Shown here in pieces: positions 1 to 10,125 of a stretch of DNA of 64,000 nucleotides; within the stretch, counting starts at the first letter, position 1; every line of letters begins with the position of its first letter. Under the pieces are notes generated by a model. It was not told the origin of the DNA. It saw only the letters and a list, made by a program, of their open reading frames with translations, and searched no databases. A program made the translations under genes and the position numbers. Source of the stretch: Kwoniella bestiolae CBS 10118 (taxonomy: Eukaryota; Basidiomycota; Tremellomycetes; Tremellales; Cryptococcaceae); NCBI RefSeq assembly GCF_000512585.2, contig NC_089245.1, forward strand, positions 248,001 to 312,000, given 5' to 3'.

Positions 1-363
1 ACAGGGGGATGGTGGGTCGGAGGAGAAGAGGATGTACATGCAGAAGGAATGGAGGGGGTCGAAGGATGGTGGGAAGCTGTTAATGGGGGATGGTTGGGTG
101 GGAAGGAGATACCCGAGGAGGAGGTGCCGGCTGAGCAGGAAGAGGGGGACGTGGCCCTGGAAGAGGTTGTGGAGCAGCAGATGGACGTAACGAAAGGGAA
201 GAGGAAGAGAGGACAAGGTAGTCAGTCGGCTACTCCTGTACCTGCTTCGAAGAGGGCTAGAGGGAAGGGTAGGGTGAGTATTGTTGATGCTGGGGAGGAA
301 GTTGCATCGGATGTACAGGAATCAGTGAGGAAATCCAATAGCAAGGGAAGGAAGAGGTCATAG
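1..363 (+). CDS. 3' end of an unknown basic nuclear-type protein (5' truncated by window edge)
   Basis: The frame that ends at the TAG at 361-363 is open back to base 1, so this is the C-terminal ~120 residues of a larger gene. The first ATG at 49 is probably internal. The segment is acidic in its first half (runs of Glu) and basic in its second, with KRKRG, SKRARGKGR and a terminal GRKRS. These look like nuclear localisation or nucleic-acid-binding tails. No domain is recognisable, so no function is assigned. The low-complexity composition means a database search with this fragment alone may be uninformative. Confidence 0.6.
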   Translation, partial: TGGWWVGGEEDVHAEGMEGVEGWWEAVNGGWLGGKEIPEEEVPAEQEEGDVALEEVVEQQMDVTKGKRKRGQGSQSATPVPASKRARGKGRVSIVDAGEEVASDVQESVRKSNSKGRKRS

Positions 364-829
364 TGTTTGTTGTATGCATGTACATGTTGTATAGTACTGT
401 CTCCACTTGATGGATAGCAGATGCTTAAGTGAGATCATTCCCATATAGCAGCAACATTGCAAGGAAGTATAGCACGCGGTACGCAGAGTTGATATGAGCA
501 TGGCCGTAGCTCGATGCTATGCCACATTGCGATCGGCATTTCGGAGTAAACCAGGGGTGGACTATTTTTTTTCTTAATTTCTGGGTTTCCCTTTTTCGTA
601 TTTTGTGCCGTGCCACTATCACCGTTAATCCTCACCACCACCATAGCTACCACTGCTACTCCACCGTCCCATACTGTCCATCCCTTTCATCAAATCTTCA
701 TCCTCATCCTACCTCATCTCTTTCTTCTCCTCAACCCAAAACACTCTTTCACCGAGAGAGTTATTCATCACCTCCCTACCTCACTTATTCTCTATACTAT
801 CCTTACCCAGATAAAAAAAGTTAGACAAG
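364..829. promoter_or_regulatory. EF2 upstream region, pyrimidine-rich
   Basis: This 466-bp gap holds no coding sequence that I can support. The stretch from about 640 to 800 on the + strand is strongly C/T-rich, which is common upstream of highly expressed fungal translation genes, and it ends directly before the EF2 start codon. Two short open frames overlap this tract, but they are low-complexity and are treated as chance. Confidence 0.4.
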
Positions 830-3800
830 ATGGTAAGTTTCGCTGCTCCTCTCCTTCCCCTTCGCCGCTCAGATGACTAATCGCCGCTTTTCTCTTCCTA
901 TATAGGTTAAGTAAGTCCCCTTCTCCCCTCAATACCTCATATACACCAACCCCACGTCGACTACGCCAGAGAGAAATGATAGACGCCACGGGAAGGGAAC
1001 GAAAGTGGCAGTAGAAGAATATCGTCTCTCGATGGGTTTTCGACGTTTCTTACTCGTCTCTCGATGGATTTGAATGCTTTTTGGACGATCTGGAAGCTGA
1101 CAGAGCTGCGTAGCTTTACGGTCGACGAAATCCGTGCTTTGATGGGTACGTCAGGGGAAAATCTCGTCTACTGTGAAGCTCGTCAAGTTTGACCTCAAAA
1201 CTGACGATTTTCGATTATTTCTCTATCTACACAGACAAGCCAACCAACATCCGAAACATGTCGGTTATTGCCCACGTAGATCACGGTAAATCCACCCTCA
1301 CCGACTCTTTGGTCTCTAAGGCTGGTATTATCGCTTCTGCCAAGGCTGGTGAGATGCGATTCACCGATACCAGGTGAGTGGTTGGGGTGTCTTTGTCATC
1401 AACAATCAAAATTTCACCAAAAGATCACCTAGCGGACTTCTCCGATGCCCTCCTTCTGCACCCCAGGAGTAATAGCTGATAGTGAATTCGGTGATCTGAT
1501 AGACAAGATGAAATCGATCGAGGTATTACCATCAAGTCCACTGCTATCTCCATGTATTTCCCTCTCCCCAAGGAGGATGTAGATGATGTTAAGCAAAAGA
1601 CTGACGGTGAGTTGTTGCTGAACACTTGACGGAAAAGAGACAATATCTGATAGTTCTTATCTAGGTAACGAATTCTTGGTCAACTTGATTGACTCCCCCG
1701 GTCACGTCGATTTCTCATCCGAAGTAACTGCTGCTCTCCGAGTAACTGACGGGTGAGTTGGCCAATTCAGTCTGACTTGAGACTTTTGGCTAATATCCCT
1801 CGCAGTGCCTTGGTCGTCGTCGACTGTGTCGAAGGTGTATGTGTGCAAACCGAAACCGTGCTCCGACAATCTTTGGGTGAACGAGTCAAGCCCGTTCTTA
1901 TCATCAACAAGGTTGACCGAGCTCTCCTTGAATTGCAAGTCTCCAAGGAAGATCTTTACCAATCTTTCTGTCGAACTGTCGAGTCCGTTAACGTCATCAT
2001 CTCCACCTACACCGACCCAGTCCTCGGTGACACCCAAGTCTACCCCGAGAAAGGTACCGTCGCTTTCGGTTCCGGTCTCCACGGTTGGGCTTTCTCCCTC
2101 CGACAATTCGCCGCCCGATACTCCAAGAAATTCGGTGTTGACAAGAACAAGCTCATGCCTAAATTGTGGGGTGACAACTACTTCAACGGTAAGACCAAGA
2201 AATGGTCTACCTCCGCTGCTGGTGGTGGTGAGAGAGCTTTCAACATGTTTGTTCTCGACCCTATCTTCAGACTTTTCGATTCTATCATGAACTACAAGAA
2301 GGATGAGATCCCCACCCTTCTCGAAAAGCTCGAGCTCAAACTTATCGGTGATGAGAAAGATCTCGAAGGTAAACAACTCCTCAAGGCTGTCATGAAGAAG
2401 TTCTTGCCTGCCGGTGACTCCCTCTTGGAAATGATTGTTATCAACCTTCCTTCCCCTGTTACCGCTCAACGATACAGAGTTGAGACCCTTTACGAAGGTC
2501 CTCAAGATGACGAGTCCGCCATCGCTATCCGAGACTGTGACCCCAAGGGTCCTTTGATGGTCTACGTCTCCAAGATGGTGCCCACCTCCGATAAAGGTCG
2601 ATTCTACGCTTTCGGTCGAGTCTTCGCCGGTACCGTTTCTTCCGGTCCTAAGGTCAGAATTCAAGGTCCTAACTTCGTTCCCGGAAAGAAGGATGACTCC
2701 GTCATCAAATCCATTCAACGAACTGTTCTCATGATGGGTCGATCCACCGAAGCTATCGAGGACTGTCCCGCTGGTAACATTGTTGGTCTCGTCGGTGTTG
2801 ATCAATTCTTGCTCAAGTCCGGTACCCTCACCACCTCCGAAACCGCTCACAACATGAGAGTCATGAAGTTCTCCGTCTCCCCCGTCGTGCAAGTTGCCGT
2901 CGAATGTAAGAACGCTTCCGACTTGCCCAAGCTTGTCGAAGGTCTTAAGCGATTGTCCAAGTCCGATCCATGTGTCAAGACCTGGATGGACGAGAACGGT
3001 TCCATCATCGTTGCTGGTGCCGGTGAATTGCACTTGGAAATCTGTCTCAACGATCTTGAGAACGATCACGCCGGTGTCCCTCTCCGAAAATCCGACCCTG
3101 TCGTAGGTTACAGAGAGACCGTTACCGCCGAATCATCCATGATTGCTCTCTCCAAATCTCAAAACAAGCACAATAGACTTTACGTCAAGGCTGAGCCCCT
3201 CGATGAGGAACTCACCAAGGACATTGAGGAAGGTCGAGTTGCCCCCAGAGATGACCCCAAGATCCGAGCTAGATACCTCGCCGACACCTACGGTTGGGAT
3301 GTTACCGATGCTAGAAAGATCTGGTGTTTCGGTCCCGACACCACTGGTCCTAACATCTTGTTGGATGGATCCAAGGGAGTACAATACATGAACGAAATCA
3401 AAGATTCATGTGTTGCTGCGTTCCAATGGGCTACCAAGGAAGGTGGTGTTTGTGAGGAACCAATGAGAGGTATCCGATACAACATCTTGGACTGTACCCT
3501 CCACACCGATGCTATCCACAGAGGTGGTGGTCAGATCATCCCTACCGCTCGACGAGTATGTTACGCCGCTCAGCTCCTCGCTAAGCCCGGTCTCCAAGAA
3601 CCCATGTTCTTGGTCGAAATCGCTGTGCCCGAGTCTGCTCAAGGTGGTGTTTACGTGAGTCTAGCGATCTTTACTGTGATATAATCCAATGCTAATGGTA
3701 CGATCAGTCATGTTTGAACGTCCGAAGAGGTCACGTATTCTCCTCCGAACAAAGAGTCGGTACCCCCATGTACACCATGAAGGGTGAGTTTACTTTTTAC

Positions 3801-4066
3801 TAGTTTGATGTGAACAGATTGCTAATTTACTTCAATGGTTCATAGCTTACCTCCCCGTATCCGAGTCCTTCGGTTTCAACGCCGACTTGCGAGCCGCCAC
3901 CGGTGGTCAAGCGTTCCCTCAAGCTGTGTTCGACCACTACGCCCTCCTCAACGGTGACCCCACCGAGGTCGGTTCCAAACTCAACACCCTCGCCGTCTCT
4001 ATCCGAACGAGAAAGGGTCTCAAGCCTGATGTACCTCCTTATGATCACTACTATGATAAATTATAA
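830..4066 (+). CDS. EFT1: Translation elongation factor 2 (EF-2), GTPase
   Basis: EF-2 catalyses GTP-dependent ribosomal translocation in the cytosol. Nine exons by splice signals: 830-832, 906-910, 1114-1145, 1235-1373, 1503-1606, 1665-1752, 1806-3654, 3708-3783, 3846-4066, giving 838 residues (yeast EF-2 is 842). The N-terminus is rebuilt only if a 1-codon exon and a 5-nt exon are spliced to the third; it then reads MVNFTVDEIRALMDKPTNIR, the family sequence. G1 is AHVDHGKST and G3 is DSPGH. The diphthamide-site motif LHTDAIHRGGGQ lies at about 3499-3534. The protein ends YDHYYDKL. An intron directly after the start codon and strong codon bias fit a highly expressed translation gene. The gene symbol follows yeast usage. 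A long antisense open frame over the main exon is a codon-bias shadow. Confidence 0.97.
1023..1067. repeat. 13-bp direct repeat inside EF2 intron 2
   Basis: CGTCTCTCGATGG occurs at 1023-1035 and again at 1055-1067, within the 203-nt second intron (911-1113) of the EF2 gene. This intron is three to four times longer than its neighbours. The repeat may reflect a local duplication. Confidence 0.7.
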
Positions 4067-5040
4067 GATTGTTCATATCATGGTTCATGGTTTGTTAGGG
4101 TTGGATCACATATAAACGAGATGCATCGTTGTTTATTTCTGCGTTTTGTTCAGTGTTGCGTGGTATGAGATGGCATTGTGAGATAGCGCTAGCATTGTGG
4201 TACGATAGAAGTACAAAGTTGGATGAATCAAATGAGGGAGGTGCGGAGGAGTGAACAAGGTGGGACGAAGGAGAGGAGACGGACAAGGGAGGATGTGAGA
4301 CGAGATGGACTACGAAGGGGGATGGATAGGAGGGGAACTGGTAGGCGGATGGAAGAGGGGAGAGGGGGCCGAGAAGGGACGAAAGGCAGACGGATGTGAG
4401 GTCAAGTGCAGATGAGGGGAGAGAGCGAGTGAGAAATGAAGAGATGGACAGTACGAGTACAGTTTTATATAATGTGGCAGTGCTCGTTTTACCTCCATTC
4501 TAGTTTTCGTGAGCTCAGATGTGAGAAGGTAGCAATCGAATGAAACGAAACACAAAAGATCGACTGAACCTGCACACGACGGAATAAGACTGCCCCATGG
4601 CGCGGCATGAGCGCTGGACGATCCACACGAGGCGTGATTTGGACATCTTGAAATGATTGACTTACAGGTCTTGGGCGCGCATTTTCAACTGAGACTGTAT
4701 TGGGCGTTATCTGTCCCATATACCACTTGGTATAGAGGTATGACTACCATCTACGCCTTTTCTCCTGATTTGGTGGAACGAGGGAAGTCTGTCGTCAAGT
4801 ATAATCAACCATATAGTAAGCCCAGAAGGAGTGTGTCTGACCGAGGAGGCATCGAAGTCGTACATCCACACTGACATAGCCAAATACGCACGGGGCATGT
4901 ACGACGTACATGTATATGTATATATACATATATACATGAATGCATCATCCTCATGGAATCAGCTCAGAAAATGAATATCACTCTTCTAAAATATCACTCG
5001 AAAATTATTTCAAACCAGCACACTCACGCAGCCTCAAATT
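4067..5040. other. Intergenic region with purine-rich tract and adjacent palindromes
   Basis: This 974-bp gap has no gene that I can support. About 4200-4400 is strongly purine-rich on the + strand. Two palindromes abut each other at 4896-4912 (CATGTAC/GTACATG arms around GAC) and 4913-4932 (a perfect 20-bp TA-rich palindrome), about 110 bp upstream of the first F-box-like gene. They could be promoter elements or simple AT-rich sequence. Confidence 0.4.
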
Positions 5041-6039
5041 ATGGCACTTCTGAGCTTCCAACATTTCCTCGACGGACTGGACGATTCTCTCACCCCTCCT
5101 GCTGCTCCCGCCCCTGCTCTTGCTCCCACTTCACCTTCTCCTCCTCGTGAACCAAAGAAGAAAATACCCATCCCCAAATTCGCAGATGACCTCCTATCCG
5201 CAATTTTCGACCTCTTCACCGCCACCGGCAACTTTGCTCATCTAAAGATCGCGGTTCAAGTAAACACCTTCCTGTACAACAGGTATCAACCCAGATTATA
5301 CAGGTATATCAAATTCGATAAATACAACATCGACGATTTCCAACTTCACGCTACCCTCAACCTCGCCTCTTCCGACTCCCAATCCCCGCCTAGAAGGAAC
5401 AGGGATAGGTTCCTCAATCTCTGTCACTCCATTATTCATCTGGAGATCACCGACGAGGAGACCAGCCAGAAGATCGTCCAAGTCTTAATTTCGAGGGAAC
5501 TACGAGGATCTCAAACATTATTCAAAAGTGTTGAATACTTGATACTCAGAAATGAATTTATGAGGTTCCTCCAAAAGGTGGATTATCACGCTTTGGATAG
5601 GACCCTCCATTCGAAGAGGGTCGTTCAATTATTGGGAAGGTACCTCAAGCCTAGACATTTGTGTATTGAGAATCTTAGAGCGTACGATAAGAAGAACTCC
5701 AAGAGTCCTGAGGTGTGGAAAGTTGAGATATTAAAGGGTGGTTGGAAGTTGGATTCGATGACTTTGCATCATGATGTTGGATCGACCAGAATGATATTTA
5801 CCGATGTTCCACTTCAACAGTTTTTCCCCAATCCCCCTTTGGGTGTATCTAGTTCGGTCCTTGCACCTAGCACAGAGGACGATACGTGTTACACCAAGAC
5901 GAAGGTGGAGATTTATCAAGATTACTCGAATCATTCGGTCATTGTTCCTGCAGATTTACAGAACAGGATTAAAGTGGGCGATGTGAAGATTTATGAGGAG
6001 TCTTCGTTAGGGAGATGTACATGCTGCGTGAGGAGCTGA
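5041..6039 (+). CDS. F-box-like protein with C-terminal CxCC motif, paralogue A
   Basis: Intronless, 332 residues. After a Pro/Ala-rich leader (about 20-45), residues ~45-95 read like an F-box-type helical segment: FADDLLSAIFDLF, then HLKIAVQVNTFLYNRY and PRLYRYIKFD. The C-terminal half shares with its neighbour the blocks HLCIENLRAYDKK, SKSPEVWK, GSTRMIF and a Phe-Phe pair. It ends in CTCCVRS. The family recurs at 6321, 7383, 8839 and 30310 in this window. By analogy with F-box proteins it could link substrates to an SCF ubiquitin ligase, but the domain match is by eye and weak. The CxCC tail could bind metal or be lipid-modified; neither is shown. A GTGAG donor-like site follows the stop directly. 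Confidence 0.75.
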   Translation: MALLSFQHFLDGLDDSLTPPAAPAPALAPTSPSPPREPKKKIPIPKFADDLLSAIFDLFTATGNFAHLKIAVQVNTFLYNRYQPRLYRYIKFDKYNIDDFQLHATLNLASSDSQSPPRRNRDRFLNLCHSIIHLEITDEETSQKIVQVLISRELRGSQTLFKSVEYLILRNEFMRFLQKVDYHALDRTLHSKRVVQLLGRYLKPRHLCIENLRAYDKKNSKSPEVWKVEILKGGWKLDSMTLHHDVGSTRMIFTDVPLQQFFPNPPLGVSSSVLAPSTEDDTCYTKTKVEIYQDYSNHSVIVPADLQNRIKVGDVKIYEESSLGRCTCCVRS

Positions 6040-6320
6040 GTGAGGTGAATTCTATGATTATCTGTGGACAGAATGTTGCTGATTGATGTTCTAGGTATAT
6101 CTTCCGAAGGAACTTCAGGATGAGAAGAGATGGCTAGGTAGTACATAATATATAATATACATACGTGGTTAAGAACATGTACATACGTCTGACGCAATTC
6201 GAGCATTAGCAACCTTGCGCAGAGCATATTACAGGAAAGGAGACTCTGTGAAGCATTCTTATGTCACACCATCTTCTTCGTATTTCGAATCAGCTCATCG
6301 AGAGTATCACGCACATCATC

Positions 6321-7208
6321 ATGCCTGATCTTAACCCACACTCCCATTCACTTATCAGTCCTGCTCTCCCCGACGATCTGCTCTTTGAGATCCTCGACAG
6401 CATCTGCAAGAACGACTTCAACTTCCTGAAGACCGCTGTCCTGATCGACACTCAAGTCTACCAACGCTACGCCCCCAGACTTTACAAGCATATCAGACTA
6501 GACTGGCGAAACTCCTGCAACCTCGCATCTCACGCTGAAGCAATTTTTGAAAATCGAGCTTCACTCGATATCACCCAACGCAAGCGAGAAGAGAGGTTCA
6601 AGGAATTCTGCCGAAACGTCACGCACCTGACATTAACGGACCAAGAATCTGGTGTCGCTTTCGCAAAGTCGCTCTCGACTATTCCGGTGCCAGCGTGGCA
6701 CTTCCTCAACCTGGACTATCTCACCCTGGGAGACGATTTCATGCGATTCCTTCAGAGGTTCGATTACAAGTACAACAGCGAGGGCGTGAACTCTAGAAAG
6801 ATGGTCAAGCTTTTAGGGAAACACTTGCATCCGGCACACTTATGTATAGACACTTTGCGAGAATTTGACAAGAAGGATTCGAAGTCCCCCGAAGTGTGGA
6901 AATTGAGGATGATGTTGGAGGACTGGAGGTTGAAATTTATAACTTTCTATAATGACACTGGAAGTACGAGAGTGATTTTGGAGAATGTCGCAAACCAACG
7001 ATTCTTCGTGGAGTCTGGGGAAGGTTCCTCGACATTCGCGCTCATGGGGAATCCCATGGTGTATGAGTATGGACGTCAAGCGATGATTGAGATCTTGTCC
7101 AGTTCGGCAGGTCATACGGTGTCAAGGGGAGGTCTTCCTTCAAGGATGAGTACTTGTGTGAAGTTGAAGCAGGAGGGAAGTGCATGCGTCTGCTGCGGGA
7201 AGAGATGA
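6321..7208 (+). CDS. F-box-like protein with C-terminal CxCC motif, paralogue B
   Basis: Intronless. I chose the ATG at 6321 (295 residues) because ALPDDLLFEILDSI, the F-box-like start, follows about 17 residues later, as in the relatives. An in-frame ATG at 6261 would add 20 residues. The order of elements matches paralogue A: F-box-like segment, HLKT-like LKTAVLIDTQVYQRYAPRLYKHI, a variable middle, then PAHLCIDTLREFDKK, SKSPEVWKLR, a GSTRVIL block and the ending CVCCGKR. It lies about 280 bp downstream of A on the same strand, consistent with tandem duplication. Function unknown; ubiquitin-ligase adaptor is a guess from the N-terminal segment. Confidence 0.75.
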   Translation: MPDLNPHSHSLISPALPDDLLFEILDSICKNDFNFLKTAVLIDTQVYQRYAPRLYKHIRLDWRNSCNLASHAEAIFENRASLDITQRKREERFKEFCRNVTHLTLTDQESGVAFAKSLSTIPVPAWHFLNLDYLTLGDDFMRFLQRFDYKYNSEGVNSRKMVKLLGKHLHPAHLCIDTLREFDKKDSKSPEVWKLRMMLEDWRLKFITFYNDTGSTRVILENVANQRFFVESGEGSSTFALMGNPMVYEYGRQAMIEILSSSAGHTVSRGGLPSRMSTCVKLKQEGSACVCCGKR

Positions 7209-7382
7209 ATCAAGGTGAGCTTGGGACGCATGGCATGACAGAATAGTAAAGGCCTTGACTGCTGTTTGTCAAGATCGCAACCTCCTTATGATAGTAAATG
7301 ACAGATTTAGGAGAACAGAGAAAAAGATGAATACATGTATCACGATTGCCCACAATCTATCTACCTGTTCCTGGAGAAAACC

Positions 7383-8387
7383 CTACTCAGTTCTATTTGT
7401 ACTTAAAGAGCATACACATCCCACCTTCTCATCCGATTGGTGGACGTGCGTGACCTCCCTCAGCTCCCCCATATACTCAATAGGCGAATCCACGAGTTCC
7501 AACGGTAAACCATATTCTCCCGCCCAATGAGCATATATATGTATCTCTTTCGGCATCACCCTCGGCGTATATGGTTTTCCAGGTGAACTCCATCGGTATG
7601 CCACTTGAAGGGTTCTTTGACTATACGAGGGAATAATGTAATCTTCCAAGAAGAATCGCTGTACCTCCACATCTTCCAATATAAGAAATTCAATCTCGAG
7701 GTTCGATATAGGTACTCCATGGTGGATCACCTCTTTGATCCCACAGAGACCCTTCCCGGCGAGGTTCTGGATGAGGTTTCGCCAGGTATGCGAGAATGGG
7801 ATACCTAGATTTAGGCAGAGTTTCTGCGGGTGGACATGCGCGAGAACCGTTTTCAGCGATTCTTCTAGGGGTGTGTCTATTCTGATTCTTCGGGGATTAT
7901 GCTTGCTTGTCATATCTTTCAAAACTAGTTGATTCAGGTTCGGAAAGAGGTTGGTAGTGGATTGCTGGTTTAGTATCTGGGATATAACCTCTAGTATCTT
8001 TTCACCGGTTATCGTGAGATTCGCAGATGATGCGCATAACGATCGGAATCTGGTATATTGGTCTTTGCACGTCTGCATTTCGAGGAGACTTTGTAAGAGA
8101 CTTTGAGCCGCAACTGACTCTGGCGTTGAACCTGCGATGCAAAGCTGCCGAAGGACTTGTGCATCTTGATCTGTGAAGGTGATCGATCGATATAATCGAG
8201 AATGGAAGGATGCATAATATGTTGAGTTCAGCTGAGTGACGGTTTTGAGATGATCGAACGATAGAGTGGCAAATTGGGAGAGGATGTAGTATCTGATATC
8301 TTCGGGTAGAGCGGTAATGAATGGACGAAGGCTTTGATCGGAAGGCTGGAGGACTACTTCGGTGTTGAGGATAGGTGGGGAAAGCAT
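7383..8387 (-). CDS. F-box-like protein, paralogue C with altered CxC tail
   Basis: Intronless, 334 residues from the ATG at 8387. A longer frame reaches 8498, but its extra N-terminus has no counterpart in the family. The first part reads LRPFITALPEDIRYYILSQF, then HLKTVTQLNSTYYASFHSRLYRSI, matching the F-box-like segment of A, B and D. The middle contains FRSLCASSANLTITGEK, equivalent to the CHSIIHLEITDEE block in A. The C-terminus is GCVCSL plus eight residues, so only CxC of the CxCC signature remains. It is on the opposite strand to A and B. Its HPQKLCLNL block corresponds to the HLCI block of the others. Confidence 0.72.
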   Translation of the reverse strand: MLSPPILNTEVVLQPSDQSLRPFITALPEDIRYYILSQFATLSFDHLKTVTQLNSTYYASFHSRLYRSITFTDQDAQVLRQLCIAGSTPESVAAQSLLQSLLEMQTCKDQYTRFRSLCASSANLTITGEKILEVISQILNQQSTTNLFPNLNQLVLKDMTSKHNPRRIRIDTPLEESLKTVLAHVHPQKLCLNLGIPFSHTWRNLIQNLAGKGLCGIKEVIHHGVPISNLEIEFLILEDVEVQRFFLEDYIIPSYSQRTLQVAYRWSSPGKPYTPRVMPKEIHIYAHWAGEYGLPLELVDSPIEYMGELREVTHVHQSDEKVGCVCSLSTNRTE

Positions 8388-8838
8388 AATGAGCGAGTTG
8401 AACGAGATCAGTTTATGATGCGGACAACAACATTCACAGATCAAGTGCGGGAAGCTAAAACCCTTTACATGCCTGATGCTGACCTCGATATCTCGCACCT
8501 GATCAAAGGTTGAGTATAGTGTGTGCTTCTAACCGATGAGGAAAGATCGTCCTTTGATTGTGAGATCGATGGACAAGAAAGTGGCGTTATCGGCGACTGT
8601 CTAGCTTAAGTACTATCATACATTATCATCGTTCTATACTGGAATATCACAGCAACGCATTCACATAACTTGCTGAGATCACTATAAGCACATAGATCCC
8701 TTTATCCAACCCATCTTCTTCTTCTCCCTACGTCTAACTCCACGGCCTCCCGCTGATGTGTCGCAGTTCTGGACCAAAAAGGATTATTGTTGTTCAGCCG
8801 AGGAACCTCGATCTCACTGATTGAACACAACTCACCTG
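8388..8838. other. Intergenic region between paralogues C and D
   Basis: This 451-bp gap between two minus-strand paralogues should hold the promoter of C. I see no gene, repeat or RNA in it. A possible 3'-UTR intron of paralogue D, with a donor-like GTGAGT on the minus strand just after the D stop, would fall at its right-hand edge. Confidence 0.35.
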
Positions 8839-9796
8839 TTATCTGCAATCGCAACAGATGCAACTATCGCCTTGACCATCAGGAAAGACGGTCATAGTGC
8901 CATACCCATTCTCATAGGGAAATCTGAGGTTTCCTTTAGAGAGCAGAAGATGGCAAGAAGGATAGGCTTTGCGGATCTCATCTTCCCTCCCTCTTCGACA
9001 TTGGATGCGCAAGCCCTTATTGTTTCGTAAATGTTTTGGCAACTTGTTCCCATATTCATCGAATCCGGGCTTGAAGTACCTAAGTGTCGGCGCATAAGGT
9101 GACAGAAAGAGAGATTCGAGAATGCCATGGACAGTGATGGCCTTGAGAGACCATTTGGCTAGAGCGGGGTGATTGACGACACAACCGTACATATCGTGCT
9201 GGTTCATGGTATCCAAGAAGATGCAGAGGTGCTCGGGTTTGAGATGGTCCGTAAAACTCTTCCAAACGTCTTGAACGGGAATACAATCTGGAAGTGTGTG
9301 GTTCGGATAATGGCAAATGAGGAAATTTACGCATTCTGAATCGAAAGTAAAATAGCGCACATTCCCAAAGAGCATGTCGGTGAAAGTTTGAGGAAGTCTT
9401 GATGACACTTGGGCTATGACCGAAAGGCTACTGAAATGGTCCAACCTGAGGTATACCGTGCTTGCGCAAAGTCTTAGCCATCTGAGGTGGATCCTGGTTT
9501 TGATTGGGTTGTCACCTTCTTCCCATTCGCTCTTGACAGGGTTGAAAACGGAAGATGGATTCGCATATCGGGTAAACTCGTCCACTTGTCGATGTAACCA
9601 AAATCTCAGGTGTCGATATAGGACCTTGTGGTATCTTTGGTGATGTTGATCGTTGAGTAGTACACCTAGCTTGAGGTTATCGAAGGAAGAATGAACGAAT
9701 TGGTCGAGAATGTTGGATCGAATTTCGAGAGGAAGGAAGGGAGAGTAGATGGGGTCTTAGGCATTCGTTACTTTGATGGAGTGTGACATCGGACAT
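8839..9796 (-). pseudogene. F-box-like paralogue D, frameshifted near the N-terminus
   Basis: The body (from about 9740 down to the TAA at 8839-8841) is an intact family member: FLPLEIRSNILDQF, SFDNLKLGVLLNDQHHQRY, LYRHLRFW, PEHLCIFLD, and the tail GDSCICCDCR. The family-like N-terminus, starting with the ATG at 9796 and reading NECLRPHLLSLP, lies one frame away. The shift falls in a C/T-rich tract around 9728-9744. The body frame itself meets a TAA just upstream. No GT-AG pair of realistic length bridges the two frames. This is either a one-base indel in a young pseudogene or a sequencing error; expression from an internal start cannot be excluded. Confidence 0.7.
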
Positions 9797-10125
9797 GATG
9801 GGTGATATGTTATTGTGATACTGAGTTTGTGCAGAAAAAATGTGTTTCTGAAAGATGAGAAGAGGAAGATGAGGAAGAAGGAAACAGTCGATGTGACGAG
9901 TCCTTTTATACACAGTCTGAGCTGGTCCGCGCGCTTGTGAGTGGCAAAATTACTCAACGCTTTGACTTTCATATATGGTATGATACATACATTCATACGT
10001 CATCTTTACTGGTCGCTATAGATGTATTTCTGGAATTGTAACAGATACTGAGCCAGCCTGCTCGCACCCCCAAGGAGAGCCGCAGAGCGATTCATCCATT
10101 CAAGTGATCAGATCGATTCTGAACC
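9797..10125. other. Upstream region of frameshifted paralogue D
   Basis: This 329-bp gap lies between the start of paralogue D and the stop of the next minus-strand gene. I see no gene, repeat or RNA here. Confidence 0.3.

Noticed and set aside
911..1113. snoRNA inside EF2 intron 2
   Set aside because: Intron length suggested a guest RNA, but the C-box-like sequence is imperfect and no terminal stem or H/ACA pattern is visible.
1702..3069. 455-residue open frame antisense to EF2
   Set aside because: It mirrors the strongly codon-biased EF2 exon, is rich in Gly/Ser/Asp without family similarity, and has no promoter or splice support.
5041..9796. Retrotransposed gene copies as the origin of the intronless paralogues
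   Set aside because: No poly-A remnants or target-site duplications were seen, and no intron-bearing parent gene is in the window, so the claim cannot be supported.
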